64,000 nt of DNA from assembly GCF_900116865.1 (NCBI RefSeq), contig NZ_FPCD01000015.1, positions 1 through 64,000 of the forward strand. Direction: 5' to 3'. The stretch comes from Butyrivibrio sp. M55. GTDB taxonomy: Bacteria > Bacillota > Clostridia > Lachnospirales > Lachnospiraceae. Every line of letters starts with the position of its first letter. Position 1 is the stretch's first letter. The notes beneath the pieces are model-generated. The model had not been told where the DNA came from. It was given only the letters and a program-made list of their open reading frames with translations, and ran no database searches. This document shows, piece by piece, positions 34,885-42,544 of this stretch. The translations under genes and the position numbers were made by a program.

Positions 34885-35898
34885 CTACATTTGCATTACC
34901 TGCATAAATTCTGATAGTTCAAGTTGTCTTGCATCGCAGGTTCTCTCTTCCTCTTCAGAAAAAGCTATCTTTTGAGGCTTCCTTAAGCGATAACCAAGTC
35001 TTCTGTATTCTTTATAGACCGGCGCCCAGATAAGTTCGCATTGCTTTTTTTCATTAGGAAAATACATTTCAAGAGTATCAAGTTCTTTCTGAAGGGTAGG
35101 TGCAAACGGACATCCTTTGCATCCGGTTCTTTTGAAGTTGTAAGGTGGAAGGTATATAGGACAGATTTCAACCTGAAACTCCGTTATGAACCATGCCTCC
35201 CATTTTTTAGTTACTACGCTCATGGGCTGAAACTTCTCAAGATTATTTCCTTTAAATGCAAGACATACGGCATTTTCTCTTCGGCCGCCTTCATCTTTCA
35301 TTATCCCATCTATTGCGATTGGTCTGCCATGTTCACTACCCCATTTTTTCAAAGGCTCTTCCTTCATATTTACACAGCAGAGGTCTGAGATGATGAGTTT
35401 TTCAGAAAATTCCGGCCTGAACTGATATTCAAGCTTCTTGGGACAACGCTGTTTTGGACCCCAATCACCGCTCTTGCCAAGATAATGTTCAACTGAAGGA
35501 CACATTCCTATGCGATTGTATCTTTCAACATGATGAGCATGTTTTTTGGATTTAAAGGGATATCCATCTCTTTCAAGCATTGGCTTAATGGGAACTTGGG
35601 GCTCTATGATCTCGATTCTGTTATCTTTTTTCTGCAGGTCAAAAACAAAATCCCTTATCATGTTAAGCTCGATTCCGGTATTCACATAAACTCTCGGTAT
35701 CTTGTTTCCTGGAAGTGCAAGGTCAATAAGTGCTGAAAGAACTGTTGAATCCTTGCCGCCTGAAAAAGATATGGCGAATTTATCCTCGCCGTAGCTTTTA
35801 ACTACGCTTTCAATCTTTTGCAACCTATCAAGTAGCATGAATTCATCCATTGATGGGTGCTTTAAGATTTTTAGATCTTCATAAGTTCTTAACATCAT
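34885..35898 (-). CDS. PP-loop ATPase, PAPS-reductase/DndC-like superfamily
   Basis: About 337 residues. ISFSGGKDST (about 44-53) is the PP-loop that binds ATP, followed by PRVYVNTGIELNMIRDFV as in PAPS reductase and DndC-type proteins. Cysteines at GMCPSVEHY, KQRCPKK, SDLCCVN and TGCKGCPFAPT may form an Fe-S site. It probably activates a sulfur or other acceptor by adenylation; a link to phosphorothioate DNA modification is possible, but no other dnd gene is present. The start is uncertain: ATG 35898 or 35895, or GTG 35904; no clear ribosome site is seen. It ends 3 bp before the leader e promoter. Confidence 0.75.
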   Translation of the reverse strand: MMLRTYEDLKILKHPSMDEFMLLDRLQKIESVVKSYGEDKFAISFSGGKDSTVLSALIDLALPGNKIPRVYVNTGIELNMIRDFVFDLQKKDNRIEIIEPQVPIKPMLERDGYPFKSKKHAHHVERYNRIGMCPSVEHYLGKSGDWGPKQRCPKKLEYQFRPEFSEKLIISDLCCVNMKEEPLKKWGSEHGRPIAIDGIMKDEGGRRENAVCLAFKGNNLEKFQPMSVVTKKWEAWFITEFQVEICPIYLPPYNFKRTGCKGCPFAPTLQKELDTLEMYFPNEKKQCELIWAPVYKEYRRLGYRLRKPQKIAFSEEEERTCDARQLELSEFMQVMQM

Positions 35899-35904
35899 CC
35901 ACAC

Positions 35905-36190
35905 TACACGGAACTACCCGTATACGTGTGGCAACATATAATGCTGTTTTCTAATTGGAACCCCGAGTTTATCCTTCGGCTAACCTACCATAATCTCATT
36001 ACTTACCTTGTAATCGGTATCTTTGGCACGCCCTCGTCGCAGTACCCGGCTCCGCAATTCGTAGTTATGATGTTTTACCCTGTTTTTAAGCTGATTTATG
36101 TAAGGAACAACCCTTACTCCATCCCATCTGTCTTAAAACGTGCGCTGGTTGGGCGCACATTTTAAAATGACGCCCGGCAGCGCTACAGGA
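35905..36190 (-). ncRNA. Structured GC-richer intergenic RNA, possible group II intron domain I remnant
   Basis: No coding frame. On the minus strand it has GTGCGCCCAACCAGCGCAC (36158-36140; starts with the GTGCG of group II introns and folds on itself), GGTTGTTCCTTAC, GGAGCCGGGTACTGCGACG, ACAAGGTAAGTAATG, and a final hairpin CCACACGTATACGG...CCGTGTAGTGTGG just before the PP-loop gene. Several of these resemble intron domain I motifs. No domain V (AGC-triad hairpin) is seen, so an active intron is unlikely. A cis-acting leader of the PP-loop gene is an alternative. Confidence 0.4.
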
Positions 36191-36213
36191 ACCCCGTCTA
36201 CGGGGAATTCGTG

Positions 36214-36735
36214 TTAATCCTTTCTTATGTTCATAAGTTCTGCTGCTGTCTTTGGCTTAAATTCATTGACATCAACACCTACATTTACAGTTCTTTTGAT
36301 TTTGCTCATTATAAGGCTTGCACCTTCGGTTGAGTTATGGATGTGTCCGTAGAAATGCCAGTACCCCTTCCAGTATCCATCCCACTCAGCTAGAGGGTAG
36401 TGACAAAGAACAATTTTTGTATCATTTTCTCTTACAGCTTTTATACTGTGTATTTCTTCGAACTGATGTCTGAAGTGGCGATGGTGCATCCACCTTGCAT
36501 CATGATTTCCTTTTATGAGTACTTTTGCACAGTTCATTTCCTTAAGTTCGATTGTAGGATCATAATCTGCACAGGCAATATCTCCGAGAATATATAGCGT
36601 ATCGTTAGGCGATACAGTCTCATTTATATTTCTTATGATTACGTCCTTCATTTCATCAAGATCTTTGAAAGGACGGTTTGTTCTATCAAAGATTTCCTGA
36701 CATTCAAAGTGTAGATCAGATGTATAGTAGTTCAT
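36214..36735 (-). CDS. Calcineurin-like metallophosphoesterase
   Basis: 173 residues. All metal-binding motifs of the family are present: YYTSDLHF (D-x-H, 5-10), YILGDIAC (GD), IKGNHDARW (GNHD), VLCHYPLAEW and HFYGHIHNST (GHxH). Similar small enzymes on phages and plasmids hydrolyse phosphodiesters or remove phosphate from nucleotides or DNA ends. ATG 36735 has AAGGAGG upstream. It lies 53 bp after the PARP gene and is probably read from leader f. Confidence 0.85.
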   Translation of the reverse strand: MNYYTSDLHFECQEIFDRTNRPFKDLDEMKDVIIRNINETVSPNDTLYILGDIACADYDPTIELKEMNCAKVLIKGNHDARWMHHRHFRHQFEEIHSIKAVRENDTKIVLCHYPLAEWDGYWKGYWHFYGHIHNSTEGASLIMSKIKRTVNVGVDVNEFKPKTAAELMNIRKD

Positions 36736-36744
36736 ATTTTTCCT

Positions 36745-36782
36745 CCTTAATAAATATCTCTATGGGATAAAGCCACAGAGAA
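36745..36782 (-). other. Small hairpin between PARP and phosphoesterase genes
   Basis: Minus strand CTCTGTGG-CTTTAT-CCCATAGAG then ATATTTATTAAGGAGG. No U-tract after the stem, so it is probably an RNA-processing or stability element rather than a terminator. Confidence 0.35.
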
Positions 36783-36788
36783 TATTAA

Positions 36789-38006
36789 TCAGTTTTTTAG
36801 CTCAATAATGTAGCAGATGGTGCATGCGTCATTATTGTAGATAATGCATTCATCATTTCGAAGTTGTATTCCGGCGTGTGCAAATACCGAATCATATCCC
36901 TTTGCTCTGATATTATTCTCATTAAGAGAAGGGTTAGCGCATGAGATATGCATTTCCTTTCCCATAGCAACTTTAAAAACGGTAAGAAGTACAGTGTTGC
37001 TGTTGTGCGGTGTACTTCCAAATCTTTGCGCCCAGAATCCTGAGTCTGTGTAGCCCATGCTTTTTTTGGCACTGGGGGCAAAATAAAGACCTGAGCCAAA
37101 CATGGATCCACTTCTTGTTACTTTCTGAGTAGGCCGTATCATAAGCCCCTGCTTTAAAATGTTCCAGTAGTTAGCATTTCTGCTCCCGTGATAGTAGAAT
37201 TTGATTCCGCTCTTGCCAATATTGTATTTCTTGCAGTAAGCGTCAAATTTCTTACGTGTGGATTCATTCTCTACATGATAACAGTTAATGAATCTATCCG
37301 CTGTCTCTGGATCAAGGTGCGACTTAACCATATCCTTTTCTTTCTGATTACACGGTCTGATTGAAAGCCCGTTTGCTTCAAGGATTGTCATTCCCTGAGG
37401 ATTACCGGACTTTATCGACTTGATGTCAGGCTTTGTCTTTGAGGCTTTACCTGCAATCGCATCAAGGAGCGCCTGTTCTCTTGTAATGATTTCTGAGAAC
37501 TCGGATGGGCTCTTAGCAGACATTTCATACACGTTTTTCATCTGCCTCGGGATTACAAGGAACAGCTCATTTAAGTATCTGTTGAATTGAGAGAGACTAC
37601 TTGCAGTAGTCATAGCATTTAAAATACTTTGAGCTTTATCGATAGCATCCTGATTAACCTGGTCAGCACTGACTGTGTAATTCTTTTTGATTACTCGGTC
37701 AGCCCAAACGAGCATCTTGTCTATGAGAATTCGTATCTCATTGTTGCCGATGTCTCTATACTTGGATTGTGCTGTAATTATGGTTTTAGCTGATGTGTGA
37801 AGATCAGTCTGATCTGTATACCCTTTTTTGATTTTTTCTTGATACTTATCATAGAAAAACTGTTGGTCATATTCTCTTGACTGGGCATTAGCTCCAATTC
37901 TTCCATATTCAACTCTGAATCTGCCATTAGGAAGTGGAATCATACGATAAAACTTGTTGTGGTTGTCTAATGAGTCAACCATGATTAGATACTTTTCCTC
38001 TACCAA
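36789..38006 (-). CDS. WGR-domain poly(ADP-ribose) polymerase-like protein
   Basis: 405 residues. The N-terminal 70 residues form a WGR domain (FYRMIPLPNGRFRVEYGRIG) that binds damaged DNA in PARPs. Residues about 90-225 are helical and occupy the place of the PARP regulatory domain. Residues about 265-405 are the ART fold with an H-Y-E-type set: KFYYHGSRNANYW (His), GSGLYFAPSAKKSMGY (Tyr) and LRNDECIIYN (Glu). It would transfer ADP-ribose from NAD+ to protein or DNA on sensing breaks. Start is TTG 38006 with GGAGG 10 bases upstream; ATG eight codons later is the alternative. A macrodomain gene lies at 39185-39865. Confidence 0.88.
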   Translation of the reverse strand: MVEEKYLIMVDSLDNHNKFYRMIPLPNGRFRVEYGRIGANAQSREYDQQFFYDKYQEKIKKGYTDQTDLHTSAKTIITAQSKYRDIGNNEIRILIDKMLVWADRVIKKNYTVSADQVNQDAIDKAQSILNAMTTASSLSQFNRYLNELFLVIPRQMKNVYEMSAKSPSEFSEIITREQALLDAIAGKASKTKPDIKSIKSGNPQGMTILEANGLSIRPCNQKEKDMVKSHLDPETADRFINCYHVENESTRKKFDAYCKKYNIGKSGIKFYYHGSRNANYWNILKQGLMIRPTQKVTRSGSMFGSGLYFAPSAKKSMGYTDSGFWAQRFGSTPHNSNTVLLTVFKVAMGKEMHISCANPSLNENNIRAKGYDSVFAHAGIQLRNDECIIYNNDACTICYIIELKN

Positions 38007-38009
38007 TAG

Positions 38010-38194
38010 GTTTATACCTCCAATATGAATTTTTTTATAGTGATCTATGTAATCGCCCTGAACGGGCGGAATTTTAAGAAAATCTGTGATTAACGTAAAA
38101 AAGAGCCACGGCTTTTATAGCCATGACTCTTAAAGTTTTACGATTATTTATTTGACGTTATCGATATTTTACCATAAGCGTAGTTAGATAGCAA
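38010..38194 (-). promoter_or_regulatory. Promoter and attenuator leader, copy f (PARP operon)
   Basis: Minus strand: TTGCTA (38189-38194), 17-bp spacer ending CTACGCTTATGG, TAAAAT (38166-38171), ATAACGTCAAA, then TAAGAGTCATGGC...GCCGTGGCTCTTTTTT (terminator), ACGTTAATC, CAGATTTTCTTAA, CCGCCCGTTCAGGGCG, ATTACATAGATCACTATAAA and GGAGG. Confidence 0.75.
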
Positions 38195-38201
38195 GATATA
38201 A

Positions 38202-38768
38202 TCAGCGGAGCACCATATGCCCAAGGATAGCTTCCTCCTGCATCTGAGATGTAATGCCTATATATCTCTGGGTAGTTGCTACGGAACTGTGCTGCAAGAG
38301 CTGTTGGACGAGGACTATGTTGTAATTATTATTGTTGTAGATATCTGTGGCATAGAATTTTCTGAAGCTATGTGTCCCTATATTTTCAAATCCTAAATAA
38401 TCTGCTACGATTTTAAGATATTTTTGAACGGCTCTTTCTCCAATAGGGAATATTTTTTCATTAGCTTTAATTCCATTTTCCATAACATAAAGTTTTATGT
38501 ACTGATATATAGGGAGTGGTACTGTGAAGGTTCTTTTTTTACTTGTTTTCTTTTCTGTGATATTCAATCTGTATCTGTCACCATCCATGATGATATCATT
38601 GAGTTTTAAATTTAAAATGTCTTCAATTCTTAGTCCAAGATTAGCTTCTAGGACTAGTGCGGTTGCAATACGATCATTCTTTCGAAAATAACTACCGCCA
38701 TTTCTCATAGTATCTATAATTTCATCATATTGTTCTTTAGTTAGAGCAACTGTTGTCTTATTAGCCAT
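38202..38768 (-). CDS. Tyrosine recombinase (phage integrase family), catalytic domain only
   Basis: 188 residues, equal to the catalytic domain without the core-binding N-terminus. Catalytic set visible: R47 in NLGLRIEDIL, K in TSKKRTF (about 77), H133/R136 in THSFRKFYAT, H160 in LLQHSSVATT and Y169 in QRYIGI. Such short recombinases on plasmids resolve multimers or invert segments (family knowledge). Repeated GTTCGTAT sites directly upstream could be its substrates. It ends just before the leader f promoter. Confidence 0.85.
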   Translation of the reverse strand: MANKTTVALTKEQYDEIIDTMRNGGSYFRKNDRIATALVLEANLGLRIEDILNLKLNDIIMDGDRYRLNITEKKTSKKRTFTVPLPIYQYIKLYVMENGIKANEKIFPIGERAVQKYLKIVADYLGFENIGTHSFRKFYATDIYNNNNYNIVLVQQLLQHSSVATTQRYIGITSQMQEEAILGHMVLR

Positions 38769-38783
38769 CTAAAACTCCATAAA

Positions 38784-38888
38784 AAGTTCGTATTTTGCGT
38801 ATAGGTAAGTTCGTATATTATGCTTCATATTCTTGCACACTGATTTTATCATACTTTTTCGGTTCTTAAAATAATCCTTATACGAACT
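38784..38888. repeat. GTTCGTAT sites upstream of the recombinase gene
   Basis: Two direct copies of AAGTTCGTAT (38784-38793, 38807-38816) and one inverted copy ATACGAAC (38880-38887), with GCGTATAG between. The layout resembles a recombinase core site or an operator array. From here to 39126 nothing else is seen except a small GCCAGA...TCTGGC hairpin near 39103-39122. Confidence 0.5.
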
Positions 38889-39126
38889 AAAGCATTTAAT
38901 GCAGGTGCCAGGTTTTAAACTGGTTCGAGAAAGTCAAGGACTTTTTTGACAGTTTTTAGAGTGTAACGGAATAAAAGTAGACAGAGATATTCTCTTATCG
39001 GCAGATATGGATTTTTAAATGACAGTTACAAACTTTCTATAGACTGTTTATACTTTTAATAGCCAACAGCCGGAATTAGTAATGACATTTCCCCACAACA
39101 AATAAGCCAGAATAATATCTGGCAAT

Positions 39127-39166
39127 TAAAAAGCTGCCTCCGATTACTCTCGGAGAGCAGCTCTTT
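39127..39166 (-). terminator. Terminator after the macrodomain gene
   Basis: Minus strand AGCTGC-TCTCCGA...TCGGAG-GCAGCT then TTTTTAATTG. The + strand is also T-rich after the stem (CTCTTTT), so it could act in both directions. Confidence 0.85.
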
Positions 39167-39184
39167 TAGACTGATTGTTACTTT

Positions 39185-39865
39185 TTATGCTGTCTCTACT
39201 ATCGCAAAGGAATGATATAAGCCTCTGTCATCTAATGGCTTAGAGAAGAGGGCTTTATCAAGTTTTGAAGAATAGAATGAGTAAGAATATCCTTCCGCAG
39301 AAGCTTCTTCCTTTGACTTGAAAGTTCTTTCTATGCATACAAGTCCGCGTTCTGTATGAAGCTGTTTTGACTTTTTGTCTGGATTGTTCTTATAGAATTC
39401 ATCCTTGTCAAAATAACAGATGATAAGTTCAGGATCATCTTCAGTTCCAAAAAGTTTATATAGCATATCCTTTACGATATGCCAGTCACCTCCTGCAAGG
39501 CCACATCCCATGAGTCCTGGAACTCCTACTGTAAGCCCTCTTTCTTTCGCATAGTCGCGGATTATAGTAACTGCATGCTTCAAAGCATCATAATCAGTGT
39601 CTTTGCCTTTTCCAGTAGGAATATTTTCACCAAAGCAGTTAGCGATTATTCTACCGTCCGGTGTTTTAAGGAGCTGTGTTTTACCAAGAAGCCCAGCTCC
39701 CCGCTGTTTGCAGATATTCACGTACTTGTTATATTCCTCTGAAGTTAAAAGGGATTTCTTTATCTGCAAAGCAATCCCCGCTCCCATAACACCAGTGCAA
39801 TTTGTCTGGTGAGCTATGATGTCTACGGGTTGCATCAAAAGATTCCCATGTACTTCTTTTACCAT
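39185..39865 (-). CDS. Macrodomain protein (ADP-ribose binding/hydrolase)
   Basis: 226 residues. Residues 1-150 form a macrodomain: VDIIAHQTNCTGVMGAGIAL (ADP-ribose loop 1, with the Asn used by hydrolases) and VGVPGLMGCGLAGGDWHIV (loop 2). The last 70 residues are an extra domain of unknown role (VCIERTFKSKEEASAEGYSY). It could remove ADP-ribose added by the PARP at 36789-38006. It starts 30 bp after 39896-40084 and ends in a strong terminator; the transcript probably begins at leader g. Confidence 0.88.
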   Translation of the reverse strand: MVKEVHGNLLMQPVDIIAHQTNCTGVMGAGIALQIKKSLLTSEEYNKYVNICKQRGAGLLGKTQLLKTPDGRIIANCFGENIPTGKGKDTDYDALKHAVTIIRDYAKERGLTVGVPGLMGCGLAGGDWHIVKDMLYKLFGTEDDPELIICYFDKDEFYKNNPDKKSKQLHTERGLVCIERTFKSKEEASAEGYSYSFYSSKLDKALFSKPLDDRGLYHSFAIVETA

Positions 39866-39895
39866 TTTAGATTCCTTTCTTTTTATAAAATAGGG

Positions 39896-40084
39896 TTATT
39901 CATTAACTTCCTTGACATCCGGTAAGATTTTCCAGTCGCCGGCAGAGTCTTCTGAGGTTGTTGGTATAAATTCTCCGCCGTCAGTCTCGTTCGCGATGTT
40001 TATTGCCTCATCTTCGGATTCAGCTTCAACATCAAGATAAGAATAAGATGTCATCTTTGCCCATACTCTATATTTTTTTTTCAT
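39896..40084 (-). CDS. DpnD/PcfM-like small protein
   Basis: 62 residues: MKKKYRVWAKMTSYSYLDVE then AESEDEAINIANETDGGEFI. The YRVWAK strand followed by 'VEAESEDEAI' helix is the DpnD/PcfM-like pattern, found on plasmids and in restriction loci with uncertain role. AAAGAGGT lies upstream of ATG 40084. Confidence 0.6.
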   Translation of the reverse strand: MKKKYRVWAKMTSYSYLDVEAESEDEAINIANETDGGEFIPTTSEDSAGDWKILPDVKEVNE

Positions 40085-40104
40085 TGTTATACCTCTTTAA
40101 GATA

Positions 40105-40134
40105 ATCCCACGGCTAAAGAAGCACCGTGGGATC
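40105..40134. other. Perfect hairpin between 40183 and 40084
   Basis: TCCCACGG...CCGTGGGA with a short AT-rich loop. No U-tract follows on either strand; it may be an RNA-processing site that sets the ratio of the DUF5688-like and downstream products. Confidence 0.45.
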
Positions 40135-40182
40135 TCTCACTTACTTATTTGCATTATTTAATCGTTATAGTACAAATATCCT

Positions 40183-41133
40183 TTATCCAGCCTGACGCGC
40201 CATGAACTTTTCGCCAAGTTCGAAGATCTTTGCCTGACTGTCATAATGGTAAACATTGTCGGTAAGCTTATCCTCGGGAGCAACCTGAGTTGCATTGACT
40301 TCCTTTACCATAGCCTCAAGATCTTTCAGTTTCATCTCTCCGTTATCAGGAACAATCAAAAGTTCGTGGATTGAACTCGGAAGGATATAGAACCCCCCCC
40401 CGACTTTTTTTGTTGCTTGATCCATGAAATCAGGATAAGCAAGAACACCGGCACCATGCACCTTATCGGGTACCGTTGCAACGAACATCTTTTCATCTTC
40501 AGAAGCTACAGGAGAAAGCCCCATCATCTCAGCATGCTCAACGCCCATCATATCGGCCATGAATTCACTAATGCCCTTGATCTCAATGGGCTTGGTCTGA
40601 GGCGCATTTTCCATCGCATCAGCGTGGAGCTGTTCGGGAGTAACACCCATTTTTTCAAGTAGCTGGTTTGTTACCAGGATGGAAGCGCTGCCCTCGTCAT
40701 CTGAATTCAGAACGAAGCGGTAAACAACCGCCATGTCCTCAATATTCTGATGAGGTACAGTTTCAAGCATCTCCTTATTTGATTCTGCCGAAACTACTTC
40801 GATCGAGAGCTTTTCTTTCATCTGAGAGTAATCAGATAAGGAGTCGATATCGAAGAAAGGTCTCTGGGTAATACCGCTTTTCACATCCTCTACGGCCTTA
40901 TCTACGACTTCATCGTAAGATCTGCCATTTTCCATCGCATTGTAAAAATTGTCAATCCTGATGTTCACTCCGATATTGCTGCCCTTCGGCGTTACCGTTA
41001 CAGCCTCGTAACTCTCATTGAGCTTGTTTACGGTGTTGACTGAAACCGTTACGTCAGCGCCCTGCTCATTAAGCTTGGCCTTTAAGTCTGCTTCAAACTT
41101 CTCTTTGAATAAATCGTATTTGATATTTGTCAT
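40183..41133 (-). CDS. DUF5688-like protein
   Basis: 316 residues from ATG 41133 (GTGAGGG upstream; an in-frame GTG at 41148 overlaps that site). The sequence MTNIKYDLFKEKFEADLKAK, then VTVTPKGSNIGVNIRIDNFY, VVSAESNKEMLETVPHQNIE and VGGGFYILPSSIHELLIVPD has the look of DUF5688, a family frequent in Lachnospiraceae genomes and plasmids with no assigned function. Base composition is more GC-rich than the neighbours, and a run of eight C is present at about 40394-40401, a possible slippage site. First gene under leader g. Confidence 0.7.
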   Translation of the reverse strand: MTNIKYDLFKEKFEADLKAKLNEQGADVTVSVNTVNKLNESYEAVTVTPKGSNIGVNIRIDNFYNAMENGRSYDEVVDKAVEDVKSGITQRPFFDIDSLSDYSQMKEKLSIEVVSAESNKEMLETVPHQNIEDMAVVYRFVLNSDDEGSASILVTNQLLEKMGVTPEQLHADAMENAPQTKPIEIKGISEFMADMMGVEHAEMMGLSPVASEDEKMFVATVPDKVHGAGVLAYPDFMDQATKKVGGGFYILPSSIHELLIVPDNGEMKLKDLEAMVKEVNATQVAPEDKLTDNVYHYDSQAKIFELGEKFMARQAG

Positions 41134-41139
41134 AATCTT

Positions 41140-41428
41140 TTCCCTCACTTTCTTTTTCCGGTCCTATTTAAAATGCTTTTTTTCATATCAAAGCTGTGAA
41201 AAGGATTTAGCTATTAAAAGGACTATTCATACTTCATATAATTTACAGGGTTAATATTGCTTTCCCTTCTTATGCTTACTATCTATATAAACGCCACTTC
41301 TGGCGGAACTTAGGGGAATCTATCTGAAAACGTCAAAAAGAGCCATGACAGAATGCCATGACTCTTATGATTTAACTTAATATGTTTGACGTTGAATTTA
41401 TTATACAATAAGTGTATTGAAAATACAA
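41140..41428 (-). promoter_or_regulatory. Promoter and attenuator leader, copy g (DUF5688/macrodomain operon)
   Basis: Minus strand: TTGTAT (41423-41428), 17-bp spacer ending ATACACTTATTG, TATAAT (41400-41405), TCAACGTCAAA, then AAGAGTCATGGCATTCTG and TCATGGCTCTTTTT (terminator), GACGTTTTCAGATAGAT, CCGCCAGAAGTGGCG, TTTATATAGATAGTAAG. About 120 further bases lie before ATG 41133. Confidence 0.75.
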
Positions 41429-41578
41429 CATTTTTTAAGCGGCAACGATAGAATTTCTCGGGCACAAACGAAGAAATTTCTCTTTTAACCTTTCAAATGT
41501 AATATTTATATTTGAAACATTTATTTTGAAGGTGTATTATTTAACTACCGAACATTAGTTCTTTTAGTGAGGTTCTAT

Positions 41579-41863
41579 ATGAGTAAAGTAATTGATGCTG
41601 TAGACGTCATTTGCCAGCACAAGTATAATGGAGAAATCATTCCTATACGGTTCCGGCTTATGAACGAAGATGGAGAATATGAAAATTATACGATAAAAGG
41701 CTATCGGAATATCTCACATCCTGGGCCATATACTACTCCGGACAATCTCTATGTGTCCAGCAGTACCTATATATTTGAATGCATAGTAGTAGTCTTGAAC
41801 TCTAAGAAGAGGGTTCGCTTGTATTTCGAAACACGTAACTGCAAGTGGCGAATAGCAATTTAA
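41579..41863 (+). CDS. Small hypothetical protein
   Basis: 94 residues from ATG 41579 (AGTGAGG upstream). Beta-rich: VICQHKYNGEIIPIRFRLMN, YTIKGYRNISH, STYIFECIVVVLNSKKRVRL and CKWRIAI. Similar small proteins occur as stand-alone genes in Lachnospiraceae; no function is known. It is divergent from leader g and co-directional with the next gene. Confidence 0.6.
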   Translation: MSKVIDAVDVICQHKYNGEIIPIRFRLMNEDGEYENYTIKGYRNISHPGPYTTPDNLYVSSSTYIFECIVVVLNSKKRVRLYFETRNCKWRIAI

Positions 41864-41893
41864 AATCACCGTCAAAAAGTACAGGGAAGAAGA

Positions 41894-42166
41894 ATGTTTG
41901 ATAGAAAAGATCTCAATTGCATAGATCGGGAATATTTCCAGGTTATTAGTGAAACCTGCTATCACATTACATTAAAAAGCAAAAATACCGGGCATACTTG
42001 GGATATCACATCCACGGAAAATCCTTATGGTAAAAGTATTGTGATAAGCCACAAGCACAACGATATGGATCCTTTTCATATCCAGCCAAGGGTTCATCCT
42101 CGCTCCATACAGGAAGCTCAGGATATGATAAAAGCCCATGATATATGGCAGCTTGGCAAGGATTAG
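41894..42166 (+). CDS. Small hypothetical protein
   Basis: 90 residues, ATG 41894 with GGGAAGAAG upstream. It reads MFDRKDLNCIDREYFQVISE, a central beta region, then SHKHNDMDPFHIQPRVHPRS and a C-terminal helix. His-rich middle could bind metal (inference). It starts 30 bp after its neighbour and ends about 255 bp before the first transposon. Confidence 0.6.
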   Translation: MFDRKDLNCIDREYFQVISETCYHITLKSKNTGHTWDITSTENPYGKSIVISHKHNDMDPFHIQPRVHPRSIQEAQDMIKAHDIWQLGKD

Positions 42167-42310
42167 CTTATCCAATCATCTTCTACCTCATTTTCACGCA
42201 TAAAAGAATATATCTCTGCAATTAGCTGCTTATTACTGCTAATAGTGTCGCCATCAATCATGTACAAAAGTGGATTAAAAGGAATCCGTGTATATAATAT
42301 GGGTGCTTAT
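42163..42310 (-). pseudogene. Possible 3' remnant of a minus-strand gene
   Basis: Open frame without a start: YTRIPFNPLLYMIDGDTISS then NKQLIAEIYSFMRENEVEDD before TAA. Composition looks coding. It converges with the + gene ending at 42166. From 42310 to 42420 nothing else is seen. Confidence 0.25.
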
Positions 42311-42476
42311 ATATGGTAACAACCGACTAAGCCACTATTCTTGATAATGTCATATTTTGTGAAAAAATTTTTTAAAGGTAGATGCATATGCAGTCCTATC
42401 TAAAACTCCATATGTATTTATGGGAATTTAAGTTTCAGTGTGTTTGATAGCAGAACACTTTATTGCGTTAGTAAAT

Positions 42477-42520
42477 CGAAGTGGTGTGTTTGATGATTGA
42501 TTTTACACACCACTTTCTTT
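42477..42520 (-). terminator. Terminator after the DUF1016-type nuclease gene
   Basis: AAGTGGTGTGT...ACACACCACTT, a 11-bp perfect stem with an AT-rich loop; on the minus strand it is followed by TTCGATTTAC. Confidence 0.7.
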
Positions 42521-42544
42521 ATAAATATCAATATGACGAGTGTT

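Noticed and set aside
34885-35898. Complete Dnd phosphorothioation system
   Set aside because: Only a PP-loop protein is present; no DndB, DndD, DndE or cysteine desulfurase gene is in the window.
35905-36158. Active group II intron
   Set aside because: No domain V hairpin and no reverse transcriptase/maturase gene; only domain I-like motifs could be pointed to.
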